From Stagonosporopsis chrysanthemi (lineage: Eukaryota; Ascomycota; Dothideomycetes; Pleosporales; Didymellaceae): a stretch of 64,000 nucleotides of DNA. A program made the position numbers and the translations under genes. The stretch is from positions 1 to 64,000 of the forward strand of contig JAFISE010000123.1 in the NCBI GenBank assembly GCA_022560025.1. The letters run 5' to 3'. The notes beneath the pieces were generated by a model. The model worked only from the letters and a program-made list of their open reading frames with translations, searched no databases and was not told the origin of the DNA. This document shows positions 1 through 10,286 of the stretch, piece after piece. The first letter of the stretch is position 1; each line of letters begins with the position of its first letter.

Positions 1-1723
1 CAGCCCGGACGACGACGACGACGGCGGCGGCGGCGGCAGCGGCAGCGGCAGCGGCGGCGGCGACGGCGACGGCGAGCTGGCCATGGACGCGGGCAAGACG
101 CGGGGCCAGTTCAAGGACGTGAGCTGGGGCAGCAGCAACCGCCAGCTGTCGCAGCGCCTGGGGACACGGCCGCCCGAGCCCCGGCGCGACGCCTCGCGGC
201 AGCTGCGCAAGCAGGAGCTGGACCACCGCCAGCGCCACGGCGACGACCTGGAGACGGCGCGCGCCGCCGAGCTGGCCCTGCGCGAGCTGCTCAAGAGCAT
301 GCGCGACGCCACCACAAAGGCCACCGCCTGCGGCCTCTTCGACTTCGACCCCTACACGCTCAGCTTCCCCGCCCTGTGCCTGCACGTGCTGCCCGCGCCC
401 TCGACGCTGTTCTCGTCGCAGCCCTTTGCCACGGCCGAGTCGTGGTCCATCGCCCCGCCCGCCCAGAAGCAGCTCGACGCCCTCAACCGCTGCGTGCGCG
501 AGCGCCTGCTGGCCCACCAGCGCCAGCGCCACATCAACCACGTCTACCCCGCCGGCGGCCTCTCCAACCCGGCCTCGGCCGCCAGCTCGCCGCTGCCCAC
601 CCCGCCGCTGTTCGACCCGGACCCGCAGAAGCTCTTCAACCACATCGCCGACGCCTACAACCACTGGCAGCACCAGTCCGACCAGACCCGCCAGGAGCTG
701 TGGCAGATCGAGGTCCTGCGCTGCTATGCCCGCGCCAACGACGCCCGCAGGGACGCCGACCTGCAGCTCGAGCACGCCCGCCGCGAGATCGACTTCCTGA
801 AGGCGAGCAGATGGCCCGCCGGTGCCCCCGACCTGTCGCCCGTCAGCATCACCCTGGGCGCCGACACCGCCAAGGAGCTGAGCAAGCAGGGCATGGACTA
901 CCGCAACTGGGACTTTGACCGCCTCGTCGACAAGTGGCGCGCCGTCGTGCGCGACAGCAGGACCGCCTCCGTGGGCATGGCCGCCCAGAAGCAGCTGCCC
1001 GACTCCCGGAGCTGCTCCATGGCCAGCCTCCCTGCGCAGCCGTTTGCTGCCGCCAACAGGCTCCCGCAGAGCAGCCCCATCAAGATGGACGCCGCCCTGC
1101 CGTTTTCCGCCCCCGCCACTGTGAACGGCGAGAGCGACCAGGTCGACGCCGAGGGCGACGACGACGACGAGCATCTCGACCTCGATTCCCACCCACTGCA
1201 CGACGACGAGCCCAAGTACCAGCAGCAAGCCCAGCCCGCCCTCTCCCTGCCGCAGCACCACAGCATGCCGCTACAGCCCACCCCCATCCACCCCTCCCAG
1301 CAACTGCACCAGCACATGCAAGCACCCATGCACGTCACCCAGGCCCAAGCGCAAGCCTCCATCCAAGCCCATGCCCACGCGCAGGCCCAAGCACAGGCGC
1401 ACGCCCAAGCCCAGGCCTGGGCCGCCGCCCGCCAGCACATGAACCCGTCGCGCAACCAAAACTATAGCCCCCACCACCAGCAGCAAATCTCCCCGCACCC
1501 CCAGCACGCCCAGCACATGGCCTCCGCCTCCACCAGCCGCCGCCCCTCCGTCGTCATGATGGACGCCCACGTCATGAACTCGGCCGGCATGGCGGGGCCC
1601 ATGGGCCTGCCCCCAGGCATGGACGGCCTGGAGGCCCACCAGGACCAGTATCTGCGCATGGACATGGGGCCCATGACCGGCTTTGTCGGCTCCAACGACG
1701 GCGGCGTGTCCATGGGCTCGTGA
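1..1723 (+). CDS. 5'-truncated His/Gln/Ala-rich protein, function unknown
   Basis: The reading frame is open from base 2 to a stop at 1721-1723, so the gene starts upstream of the window; the first in-window ATG is at 83 and gives 546 residues. Before it the frame encodes an Asp run followed by Gly/Ser/Asp repeats. Residues 20-250 (from that ATG) look folded and largely helical: a charged segment with RQLRKQELDHRQRH, a block around FDFDPYTLSFPALCLHVLP, and a helical stretch near residues 190-245. The C-terminal half is disordered, with an acidic patch (about 355-370), alternating Gln-Ala and His-Ala repeats (about 420-450) and Met/Gly-rich ends. I recognise no domain. The composition resembles fungal nuclear or transcription-associated proteins, but that is inference. 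Codons are strongly GC-biased, unlike the low-complexity DNA downstream. Confidence 0.75.
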   Translation, partial: SPDDDDDGGGGGSGSGSGGGDGDGELAMDAGKTRGQFKDVSWGSSNRQLSQRLGTRPPEPRRDASRQLRKQELDHRQRHGDDLETARAAELALRELLKSMRDATTKATACGLFDFDPYTLSFPALCLHVLPAPSTLFSSQPFATAESWSIAPPAQKQLDALNRCVRERLLAHQRQRHINHVYPAGGLSNPASAASSPLPTPPLFDPDPQKLFNHIADAYNHWQHQSDQTRQELWQIEVLRCYARANDARRDADLQLEHARREIDFLKASRWPAGAPDLSPVSITLGADTAKELSKQGMDYRNWDFDRLVDKWRAVVRDSRTASVGMAAQKQLPDSRSCSMASLPAQPFAAANRLPQSSPIKMDAALPFSAPATVNGESDQVDAEGDDDDEHLDLDSHPLHDDEPKYQQQAQPALSLPQHHSMPLQPTPIHPSQQLHQHMQAPMHVTQAQAQASIQAHAHAQAQAQAHAQAQAWAAARQHMNPSRNQNYSPHHQQQISPHPQHAQHMASASTSRRPSVVMMDAHVMNSAGMAGPMGLPPGMDGLEAHQDQYLRMDMGPMTGFVGSNDGGVSMGS

Positions 1724-2141
1724 TCGTCGCCTCCAGCGGCCGTCCATAAATCTATACCCATCACATACCTCACATACATATACCCTTACACATACTCTCT
1801 CTGGATACCCCACACCGTACCCACATCTCCATGCATTACCACATACCACACACACCACACACACATATATACCGGCTAGCCGTCCACGCCGACGTCGCCT
1901 CGCACCTATTACCTACATACCCGCTTACCTTAATTTTTATTACCTTACTCTCCTATCTCATCTCCAGCATGTCCCTTTTTCCCTAAAACTTTTTTTTTTT
2001 TTTTTTTAAAATATCCTGTTTCCCTTTTGTATCCCTTTCCCACATATTCCCTTACTCAACAACCATATACCCCAAGCCCGCGCGGCTGCTTCCATAGACT
2101 CTTCGGACCTTTGTTGGATATTCCGATTGGGAGGGCCCTTT

Positions 2142-2144
<3 letters not shown>

Positions 2145-2197
<53 letters not shown>
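2145..2197 (+). repeat. 53-nt poly(T) tract
   Basis: An uninterrupted run of 53 T, preceded by a shorter T run near 1989-2007. It could be a replication-slippage homopolymer or, read on the minus strand, an A-tail left by a retroposed transcript. I see no target-site duplication or recognisable coding sequence next to it, so the second reading is weak. The true length may be affected by sequencing error. Confidence 0.95.
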
Positions 2198-2198
<1 letters not shown>

Positions 2199-2320
2199 GA
2201 TCGCAGGACGAGAGGAGTAGGCGGGGGAGTTTCTTTTGTTTGAGCATGAATAGAGAAGGGAGGAGGCGTATGGTATGTGATAGAGAGCATGGATAAATGG
2301 GCGAACCCGCTTGAGATGGA

Positions 2321-2345
2321 CTGCACTGCACTGCACTGCACTGCA
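2321..2345 (+). repeat. Pentanucleotide microsatellite (CTGCA)5
   Basis: Five perfect CTGCA units followed by degenerate ATGCA variants to about 2361. It is non-coding and lies downstream of the poly(T) tract. Confidence 0.95.
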
Positions 2346-2385
2346 ATGCATGCAATGCAATGGAAAAAACCTTCATCTTACTGAA

Positions 2386-2418
2386 ATTGAGATTGAGATT
2401 GAGATGGAGATGGAGATG
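2386..2418 (+). repeat. Hexanucleotide repeat GAGATT/GAGATG
   Basis: Tandem GAGATT units change to GAGATG units, about five in all. Purine-rich and non-coding. Confidence 0.85.
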
Positions 2419-2944
2419 CAGAGAGCATCCATCCACCCCTCCCCATCTTCGACACAATCGGTCCGATTCCCAATCCACGCCGACGTCGTCGTTGTTTCCC
2501 TCTCCCCCTCTCCCCCTCCCCAGTCGTACAAGTGCAAGTACAAGTACAATAATTAGACGCATGATATTGCCCACTATACCCCCCCATCTCATCTCGTCTA
2601 TGCCACATACCACAAAAACCATCATCCGCAATCCCGCCCCCAGTGCCTTTCTTTTCCTTTACCTTTACCAGGACAGGGTACCCATCGCCTGTCAGTGTCA
2701 CTTAGTGTCAGTGTCGGGATGTACCCTGTCCCCGCCATCTGCCGCCTCTGCAATACACTGCCAGTGTGTGTGCGTTCCCAGTGTCCATCGCCTGTGTTCG
2801 TGCTCGGAGATCAGGGCGGGGGCGGGGGCGGGGTGTTGATGTTGCGGATGATTGTCTAGAACTTTTTTTCTTTTTTTTTCCCGGGTCTTTTTTGGTGTTT
2901 TCTCCATGCGTGCTGAGGAGGGGTTGTGGGATAGTTCGCCAGGA

Positions 2945-3007
2945 GGGGGGGGGGGGGTACGGAAGTGCAGAGATACAAAAGTATAAAAGTACAAAAGTAC
3001 AAAAGTA
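2945..3007 (+). repeat. G13 run followed by ACAAAAGT-type octamer repeat
   Basis: A 13-base G run at 2945-2957 is followed by four or so imperfect ACAAAAGT/ATAAAAGT units at about 2974-3007. Confidence 0.85.
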
Positions 3008-3562
3008 GGTCGCACAATCCCTTCTTCTTTGCGTACACGTACAGATCCAACGACGTCATCGAAAAGCTATGTACATAAGTTGGCAGGGGGACCGCGAACA
3101 GGGATCACCCATCGCTGCGACTCACTCGTCCCCTGCGATCTCCCATCGGCCAGCTGCAATGGCAACCAACCCCGGGCCAGCGTTTTCGCCATCTTGCGTC
3201 TCACAACCCGCAGCCATACCCCCCGGCCGTAACCCCAGAACCGTGGCTGCTCCTGTTGACATGCCCTTTACAGTACCACGCGCTTCCCACGAACCCCTGC
3301 GCATACCATCTAAGCCTTACTCGCTGAATTGTTTTTCCTGCTGCTCAAGCCGTCCACAGTCCACACCGTCCACACCGTCCACACACGCACGCACGCTCGC
3401 ACTCACACACTCACGCGATGCGCTCCACAACCACAGCACAATCCCATGCGGAGTCTAGCCGCTGATCGTATGTGGCATGCGGATGGTCGGGCGGCGTTTG
3501 TTGGGAGTTTGTGAGGCGTTTGTCGTGTATTTCATTGGCAGGCGACGGCAGATTGGTGGAGC

Positions 3563-3620
3563 AGATTGTAGATTGTAGATGGTGGATTGTAGATTGTAGA
3601 TTGTAGATTGTAGATTGTAG
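3563..3620 (+). repeat. Heptanucleotide repeat (ATTGTAG)n
   Basis: About eight units of ATTGTAG, interrupted once by GATGGTGG. A second short array, GGTAGGA repeated, occurs at about 3738-3766. No coding function is seen, and neither array matches the TTAGGG telomere repeat. Confidence 0.85.
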
Positions 3621-6600
3621 AGACGAAATGGTAGGACGTGGGTAGTTGGAGGATGGACGATCGATATTGGAACGGCGCGGTAGATTGGGAGCAGTGGATG
3701 GTAGATGGACGATGGTAGAGTAGACGGAAGACGGAAGGCGGTAGGAGGTAGGAGGTAGGAGGTAGCAGAGTAGACACAAGCTGCCTACCAGACACCAGAC
3801 CCGTAAAATAAGCAGGGCAGGAGACTCACGCAGCTTGCTCGAGCGAAGGGAAGAGAGCGAGGAGTGGCGGCCTGAAGGATCGAGGATCGAGGAGAACTGC
3901 CACAGAGACGGCGAGAGTGACTTCCGGGTGTGGGTTTTGATGGAGAGGTGGTGCTGCAGCGTGCTGTGCTGTGAACTTGGATGGGACGCGTGCTTAAGAT
4001 GGACACTTGCGATGGATACCTGAGATGGATACTGGAGACAGACAATTGATCTGGCTGCACAATCCTCAACTCATCCTGACGCGCAACTCCAGTATCTATC
4101 CCCCATCTGCCTTTCGTAGACCTCGCAAGGACAGAAGGCCAAAGGCAGAGGTCAGAAAGACAGATGAAAGGGTGGTGGTGGGCTGAACCATGCCACGGCT
4201 CCTTTTGCACCACAGCCTAGCCTGTCGCTGTGCAAAGAGCTCTAAGGAAGGTGACTCGAGTCGGAAGAAAGACGTGGGTGGGGGAGTGAGGAGCGCACAC
4301 GGCGGTATGGTGGATGGATGCAAGCTCGACTCGTCTGACGTGGTGCAGCATTACCGTATCTTGCTTCTTTCTCGTGTTCGCAGCGCAGCAAAGCGCGGTG
4401 AGTGAGTAGTGGGACAATCTCCACGCAGCGAGATACGGATTTGTGCCTGGGGATTGGAGCTGGGGAAGATCAGTAGACGGATGGATTTACATGGAGTACG
4501 TGGACACAATTAGTACGAATCCAACCCCTTCCCCTGGACACTACAATCAATCAAGTGGGCCTAGAATCCTCAGATTGAAAAAACTACCTCCCTTGCAACC
4601 AAGCAATGACTTGAATATGTGTAACTCCCACCTCTTTAGCAAGGCTTGGATCGAATTAATTATTGACATCTCTGCTCCAGAAAACCAACTCGGCCAACCA
4701 GTGCAGCAGCGCGCCGTGTGGGACCTACACACCGTCGCAGCGTTGTCTCAGACCGAGATGGCGTGGAGCAGCCAGCACTGCGATACAGAATCTCTGTCTA
4801 TGCGAGGGAGACGCGGAACAGTGCTTCAGTACATGGACGTGCAAGGAGAGCAAGTGCTGCGTACCAGGCACGTGCTAGACATGGTTCAAAGACGTATGTG
4901 TCCAGATAGCGAGGAGGTTGTGGTTGGTCATGTCTTGATTCTCTGCACGTGGAGCAAAGGACTCGCACGAACAAGGCGCGAGGAGCACAAGGAGGCGAGA
5001 CATCAGGGCATCCAATGGCAGCTTTCGAAGTCACGACATTGTTGTATGTGAAATTGCACGCGCTGATTCGGCGGTCCGTCTTGCATTGTGAGATAGCGTG
5101 CTGTTGGCAGATGGGACTGGCGTGGTTGTTCGCTGCACGCTAGGTCAGTCCAGCTTGCGTACGCTTACCAGACCAAACTACAATGTCGCGGGCATTGGTA
5201 ATCCAGACAATCGAGAGACTGCGCAGAAACGTGACGACACGACGTGGGGCATGCGCTACTGCCGGCCAGCACCTCGAAGCGAGTACGCTGCAGCACGTTG
5301 AGTCCTTCACACCGAACCCACCGCCAACGCACAGCCTGCCCACAGCCAAGCGCAGAGTCTGCGCAAACTCAAAATCTTTGCAAGGTTTGACGCGCACGCG
5401 GGGTCTGGTGCCTTGCGTGCTTGCTTGCCACTGCGTGCGCGGTGCTGACGGGTGTGAGGTGGGGAGCGGGAGCGGGAGAAGCTATGGTAAGGGCTAGATA
5501 GTGCGTGTGGCTGGCCAATCAGCGCACGATCGCAAAGCTTTTACAGAATCTGTCGCACTGGATGGTCTTGCTGTTCGGCATTCTGCGCTTCGCAGCAAGG
5601 GCTTTGATTCAGATGTCCACATGGCGGTCTGCATCGCGCACCACGTTGCGAGCCCTCACTTGTGTGCGCACGCGAGTCTCATTGACCGGAGGCCTGCGCA
5701 GGCTGCCAGGCGTCCACGTTGCCGATGGCGGGTGAACTACTGCAGAGACATCACGGTAAGAGCCTTCTAGCCAACGTCAAATCCACATCCCAGACGACCA
5801 ATCGCAGACGGAGCGCAAAGTCTAGCGCATGTTGGAGTGACTGTTGACTGTTGGCAGAGTCGCGGGCCCTCGGCGACGTTGGGCAGGCTGCGTAATGTTG
5901 AGGAAAGGGAAGACTCGGCATGGCATTGTGTAAGACCCTGGTGTACCTGATATTGCTGCTGCAGTACGTACTCCATACTCTTAGGAGCAGCGCTGCAATA
6001 GCGGCGCAGTGTATTGGAGAACGCTTCCGACAAAGCAGCGCTGGCTCGGGGTGCAGTCGATGGAAGTCGATGTGCGGGGCCCGAGGTTGGAGGGCCTGGC
6101 CATCGGTCCCCGAAGAGCAGCATGTCTACGCAGTGGAGCGAGGAAAAGCAGCGTACCGGCGAGCGTACCGGCAGCCTACCACGTAGTCTGGTGTGGAGTC
6201 TTGACTAGTCAACGTTCACGGCAGAGTCAAGTCTTCCGAGGCTTTGCCTTCGCCAGGCTTCGGCGAGACGGTTGGAGACCTTCAGCGCCGTCGCAACAGT
6301 CACGTTGCAACCAGACACTGTTGGGAGGGCAGCCGGTGTGTATGAGTGGCTGACACAGGGCGCACGACACGGAGCGCAACACCACGTTGGTAGCCGCTGC
6401 TTCTCAGGCACGGCGTTGTGATTGGGCGCCAGCAATGTCGTGGCCGCAGCTGTACCTGCGCCTGGGCGGACAAACCATAGACGGCGACGGATCGCGTTCC
6501 ACGATGCCACGTCGAGCGAGAAGCACTGGGCTTGGGTCGCAGTCCCACGCTCCTAACGAGACCGTGGCCGCGGCCATGTCTGAGGCTGCCAGGTCACGAT

Positions 6601-7229
6601 TCGCGCACCCATGTTTCAGTGCCTGAGCACAATGGCCATGGTGCAACGGCTGGGGTGCGAGCCGGGACAAAGACGTTGACGGCGGCAAGGAAGCACAGGG
6701 CCGTCCAGCGTTGTTGGTGAGGGGACGACTGCGCGCATTCCAGTGTTGGCCTGGCTACTGCGCAGCAATGAGGTCACGCTGCCGCCTGCACAGCGACGCA
6801 AGAGCAGCGCAAGGTTGGGCCGGGAAGAATCCAGCGGGCAGCGTGCAGAAGATTTGCCGTGCGCCAAAACCCGCAGCAGATCGGACGGGCTAGCCTGGGT
6901 TAGTCCAGGCACAACCGACCCATCCTGGTTCTGCGTTAGCGTACCTGCTTCGTGAAATTGGGTGCAAACTCGCAATTTCCTTTAAACTTGGACGCTTCCT
7001 CGCACCTGCGTTTGAACTCAAACGCCTCCACTCTCTCAAAACATTTATACTCTGCCGTTAGGCTGTGCCTTGCACCCACGCTCATTGCTAGCACCACTGT
7101 CTCTACGACTACATAACTGCCCATCTGTCTCACTTCCACCACTTTCGCCTACACGAAAGCATTCCAGTCGCTACGACTTGATATCAACACACAAACCATC
7201 TACCGACCAGTTCATCAACACCAGACAAC

Positions 7230-7592
7230 ATGCGCTCCTTCCAGGCCGTCATTGTCTTCCTCTTTGCGCTCGTCGCCGGCGTCTTCGCTGCAGAGTCTGA
7301 GTCTTATGATGCTACCGTCTACATCACCTCAACTGTCTACCGCGTCAACACCGTCACCATGTCTGGCTCTGCCCCCAGCAGCGTTGCCAACTCGACCAGC
7401 ACCATCCGTGCGTCCAGCTACGCGGCACCCTCTGTCACTGCCTCCTATGGCAGCAACGGCACTGCCATTGTCAAGCCCACTGGTAGCATCACCAACCCCT
7501 CCACCCCCGAGTTCACTGGCGCTGCCTCCAACTTGCACGCGCCTGCGTTCGTCGCCGCGCTCGCTGTCGGCCTTGGCTACCTCGTCCTGTGA
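7230..7592 (+). CDS. Small secreted, probably GPI-anchored cell-surface protein
   Basis: The product has 120 residues. Residues 1-20 form a signal peptide (hydrophobic FLFALVAGVFA with Ala at the likely cleavage site). The mature part is Ser/Thr-rich, with ATVYITSTVY-type beta-prone segments and N-glycosylation sequons at N54 and N76. The C-terminus (about 104-120) is a hydrophobic tail without following charges, preceded by small residues (G97-A-A-S-N101) suitable as a GPI attachment site. This architecture is common in small fungal cell-wall proteins. No catalytic domain is seen, so a structural or surface role is inference. The ATG follows an A-rich leader (ACAAC before ATG), a favourable fungal context, and no intron is needed. 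Confidence 0.85.
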   Translation: MRSFQAVIVFLFALVAGVFAAESESYDATVYITSTVYRVNTVTMSGSAPSSVANSTSTIRASSYAAPSVTASYGSNGTAIVKPTGSITNPSTPEFTGAASNLHAPAFVAALAVGLGYLVL

Positions 7593-10286
7593 AGTCCACC
7601 CTGCATTGCTTAGCCCACCACTTGGCATTGTCAACACTCCAAGTGCTGGCCGGGCAACGCCGAGTGCTTTCACGCGTTACGACCTTCTTTTCTTCTGCAA
7701 CTTTACCCACTCTTTACGTTTTCTTCTGTTGCACACACGTTCCCAACTTGGGCCGAAACCACTACCGCCATTGTAATCACATTCTCATTGTTTGAAACGA
7801 TTGACGAACGCGATATCCATGGTCTTTGTTAAGGTCTATACATACATTCCTTTCACACCGTACTAGCCTGTCCCTTGGTCCAACCCTGGAACAGCGCGAC
7901 ACCCCCTTTCTGTTACGCGCGCAACAAAGACGCTGCTTCGCACCCGCACCCCGTGACGGAGTATCTTCTCCACGAGGCTGGAGGCCGCCATCATTGTCTG
8001 CGAGTCAGACACCTCCTTCGCTTCGCGCAGTCATCTCCCGACCGCGCGCTTTCTCTGGTGGAGCTGGAGTTTGGTGATACCCCTTTTTGGATGGAATACC
8101 CCCTTGTTCTCCAGTATCTATTGGATTGCATTTGTTTTTGCTTGGAGAATTTTAGTTAGCTTCGGAGAGCGAGAATGTAGAGTAGCAGCTTCATCCATCT
8201 CATGCACACAACGACTTGGACCTGATCAGCGCTCAATTTGTATCTGGTCACGGCGATAAATAAAACATATTTACTCAACCTTTCCTTGCCCCACCATCAC
8301 CATCACCGTAACCATCATTTTCGATCAAACTAACCACCACCCCTTTCCCACCCACCCCCAAGCAAAGCAATTCTCATGATCCCCATCTGATCCTATACGC
8401 CGCGCTCCTAAACCCGCCCCCACCGCACCCTAGCCGCCCTCACCTTCCCCAAGCAGCACACCTCATTTCCCACGCAAGGCTGCTCTCCACCCGCAGAGCC
8501 GCGCCCTGCCCCGAGCAGCGCGCACGCGCTCTTACACGCAAATCCTTCCCTCGCGCGGGTGACGCGGTGACCACACTCTACTCAGAGTCCTTACTCGAGT
8601 TCAGCCTGTAGGCGTGCTTGGACAGTGCTACAATGTTTTGTAAGAAAGGGGCGGGAGCGTGTGAGGGTCAGAGCGCGGTGCGAAACGAAACGGAACCGTG
8701 TGCAAGTGCAGCGTGGTGCAGGAGGATGGCCAAGTGCCGCGGTGAAGGGGGTGAGCGGTGCGCGAGACACGGCGGTGGTGAGGCGTTGGCGTCTCCGCAG
8801 TGTTGTCTCGGCCCGGGTTGGGGTCGGGGACGAGGACCCTTTCTCAAGCCATTGTTCTGCACAATCCGTACCATACTATGTACACACCATGCGCACAATC
8901 CCTTGTTGCCTACATGCCTGATCTTGTAGACTTCCTGGCTTTTGAGCGCGCCGGCAGAACGACATGCACACGCGCGCACAGAAGTTTCCATCCAAACTCC
9001 CCACTCCAGACGCGAAGGATGCCACACTCACGGCTGCGCGCACACGTTCCCACAAAGGGAAGCGATAGGATGCCAGCGGTCTCGTGTCGCGGCACGGTGT
9101 TCTCCACGCCCTTGCGCGCGCCGGCATCGCCCGAGTACGAGCACGTCTGCGTCGCCGCCACGACACGACACGACACGACACGACACGACCGTCCTGCGCC
9201 CAGTAATTGCAATTGACAAGGCGGTGCAATGCGGACATCTCTCCGTCAGATCAAATGCGCTGCCTCGCCCAGCTGCAATCAAAGCACGGTAGGCATCGGA
9301 TATGAATTATCTGGCTTGAATGACGCAAGAAATCCGTGCTTGATTTGCGTTTGCGTGTTGGGTTTGGGTCTCCGAGCTCGTCTGGGCACGTGCAAACCGT
9401 GGGTCGGGGCGCACCGCGCAACCACACAACTCCATTGTATTGCTGCTGTTCACGGGGTACGTGACTGTTTGGCTTGTCGCTTGCATGCATCGCACCGCCC
9501 AATCATCTCGAGTGGGGAGTTCGGAGGTGGTACAGCACGTGTCCACATCGAACGATTGACAGCTAGGGCTGTGAGGTTGTTGTTGTGGCGAGGCGGTGGA
9601 ATGCGGAGATACAATGCTGTGTATTGTGATATTGAGAGGGAGACTACGGCGTACATCGCAAGCAGCTGACAACCGCGCTGGCTGAGGCAATGTCGGTATG
9701 ATACCGCTCGCAGTTCCTGTGACCCAAATTCACCTTCTTGGTTTGTATGCATGCTCACACTGCGTCGATAGTATTGGCCTCGGTGTCGATGTAGCAAATA
9801 CTCGGCATCGTTGTTGTACTATTGTGTCGTTGCAAAATATCAGCATTGCGCTGTCCTAGAATCCTCCTTGCATTGCCCGATTGTGCCTCCCTTGTCTCTC
9901 TGGCATCACACACTTTGTGTCTACGGTCAGAAATGCTCAAGTGTTGTGCGATTCACTACCCATCTGAATCTGCCCCCCTGCGCCGCACATCTTGAAGTCG
10001 TCGGGGCACTCAATTCTCATCGTGTTCTCTATATTAATTTACATTGGCTCGATTAATGTATATGCTAAAGAAGTTGCCACCTTTCATTTCGCCCATTCCT
10101 TTCATCATGTCCCGTTTGCCTATGCTCTTTAGCCCCCCTGTTCGCTTTCTTTTGTGAATAACGAACTTCGAAAGGATCTATATTGTATGTCTCTCCATGG
10201 TCAAGACCTTCACCATCTACGGAAGTATCGCCCTGTCGGGTTTGGTGGTGTATATTCCGTGTCATCCGATTAGCAACGAAGCCATC
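7593..10286. other. 2.7 kb intergenic region without a supported gene
   Basis: It contains the 3' flank of the GPI-anchored protein gene, a C-rich stretch around 8290-8480, a (CGACA)n array, and the 3' flank of the CCCH gene on the opposite strand. Open frames up to about 146 codons occur on both strands, overlap each other and show no domain, so I treat them as chance. Confidence 0.6.
9161..9190 (+). repeat. Pentanucleotide microsatellite (CGACA)6
   Basis: Six tandem CGACA units, the last ending in C. Non-coding. Confidence 0.95.

Larger units (their letters stand above)
1724..7229. other. 5.5 kb gene-poor, microsatellite-rich intergenic region
   Basis: I find no convincing gene. The first 2 kb is dominated by simple repeats and homopolymers (listed separately). 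From about 4.4 to 7.0 kb composition is balanced and short open frames exist on both strands, but none starts at an ATG with a recognisable domain. The longest, about 4443-5051 on the plus strand, begins at GTG and has no family features. There is no strong AT bias of the kind left by RIP. The last 200 bp are probably the promoter and leader of the secreted protein gene at 7230. Confidence 0.6.

Noticed and set aside
898..1864. Long minus-strand frames opposite the His/Gln-rich gene
   Set aside because: They are shadows of the GC-rich, repeat-containing coding strand; their Cys/Trp/Ala or Val/Gly repeats mirror the plus-strand repeats.
3563..3620. Telomere-like array
   Set aside because: The unit ATTGTAG differs from the fungal telomere repeat TTAGGG and is internal to the window.
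4443..5051. 202-codon plus-strand open frame
   Set aside because: It starts at GTG with no nearby upstream ATG, shows no domain or signal peptide, and its composition is like the surrounding non-coding DNA.
1724..7229. RIP-mutated transposon remnant
   Set aside because: The region is not AT-rich and shows no long decayed frame or terminal repeats; the low complexity is from microsatellites instead.
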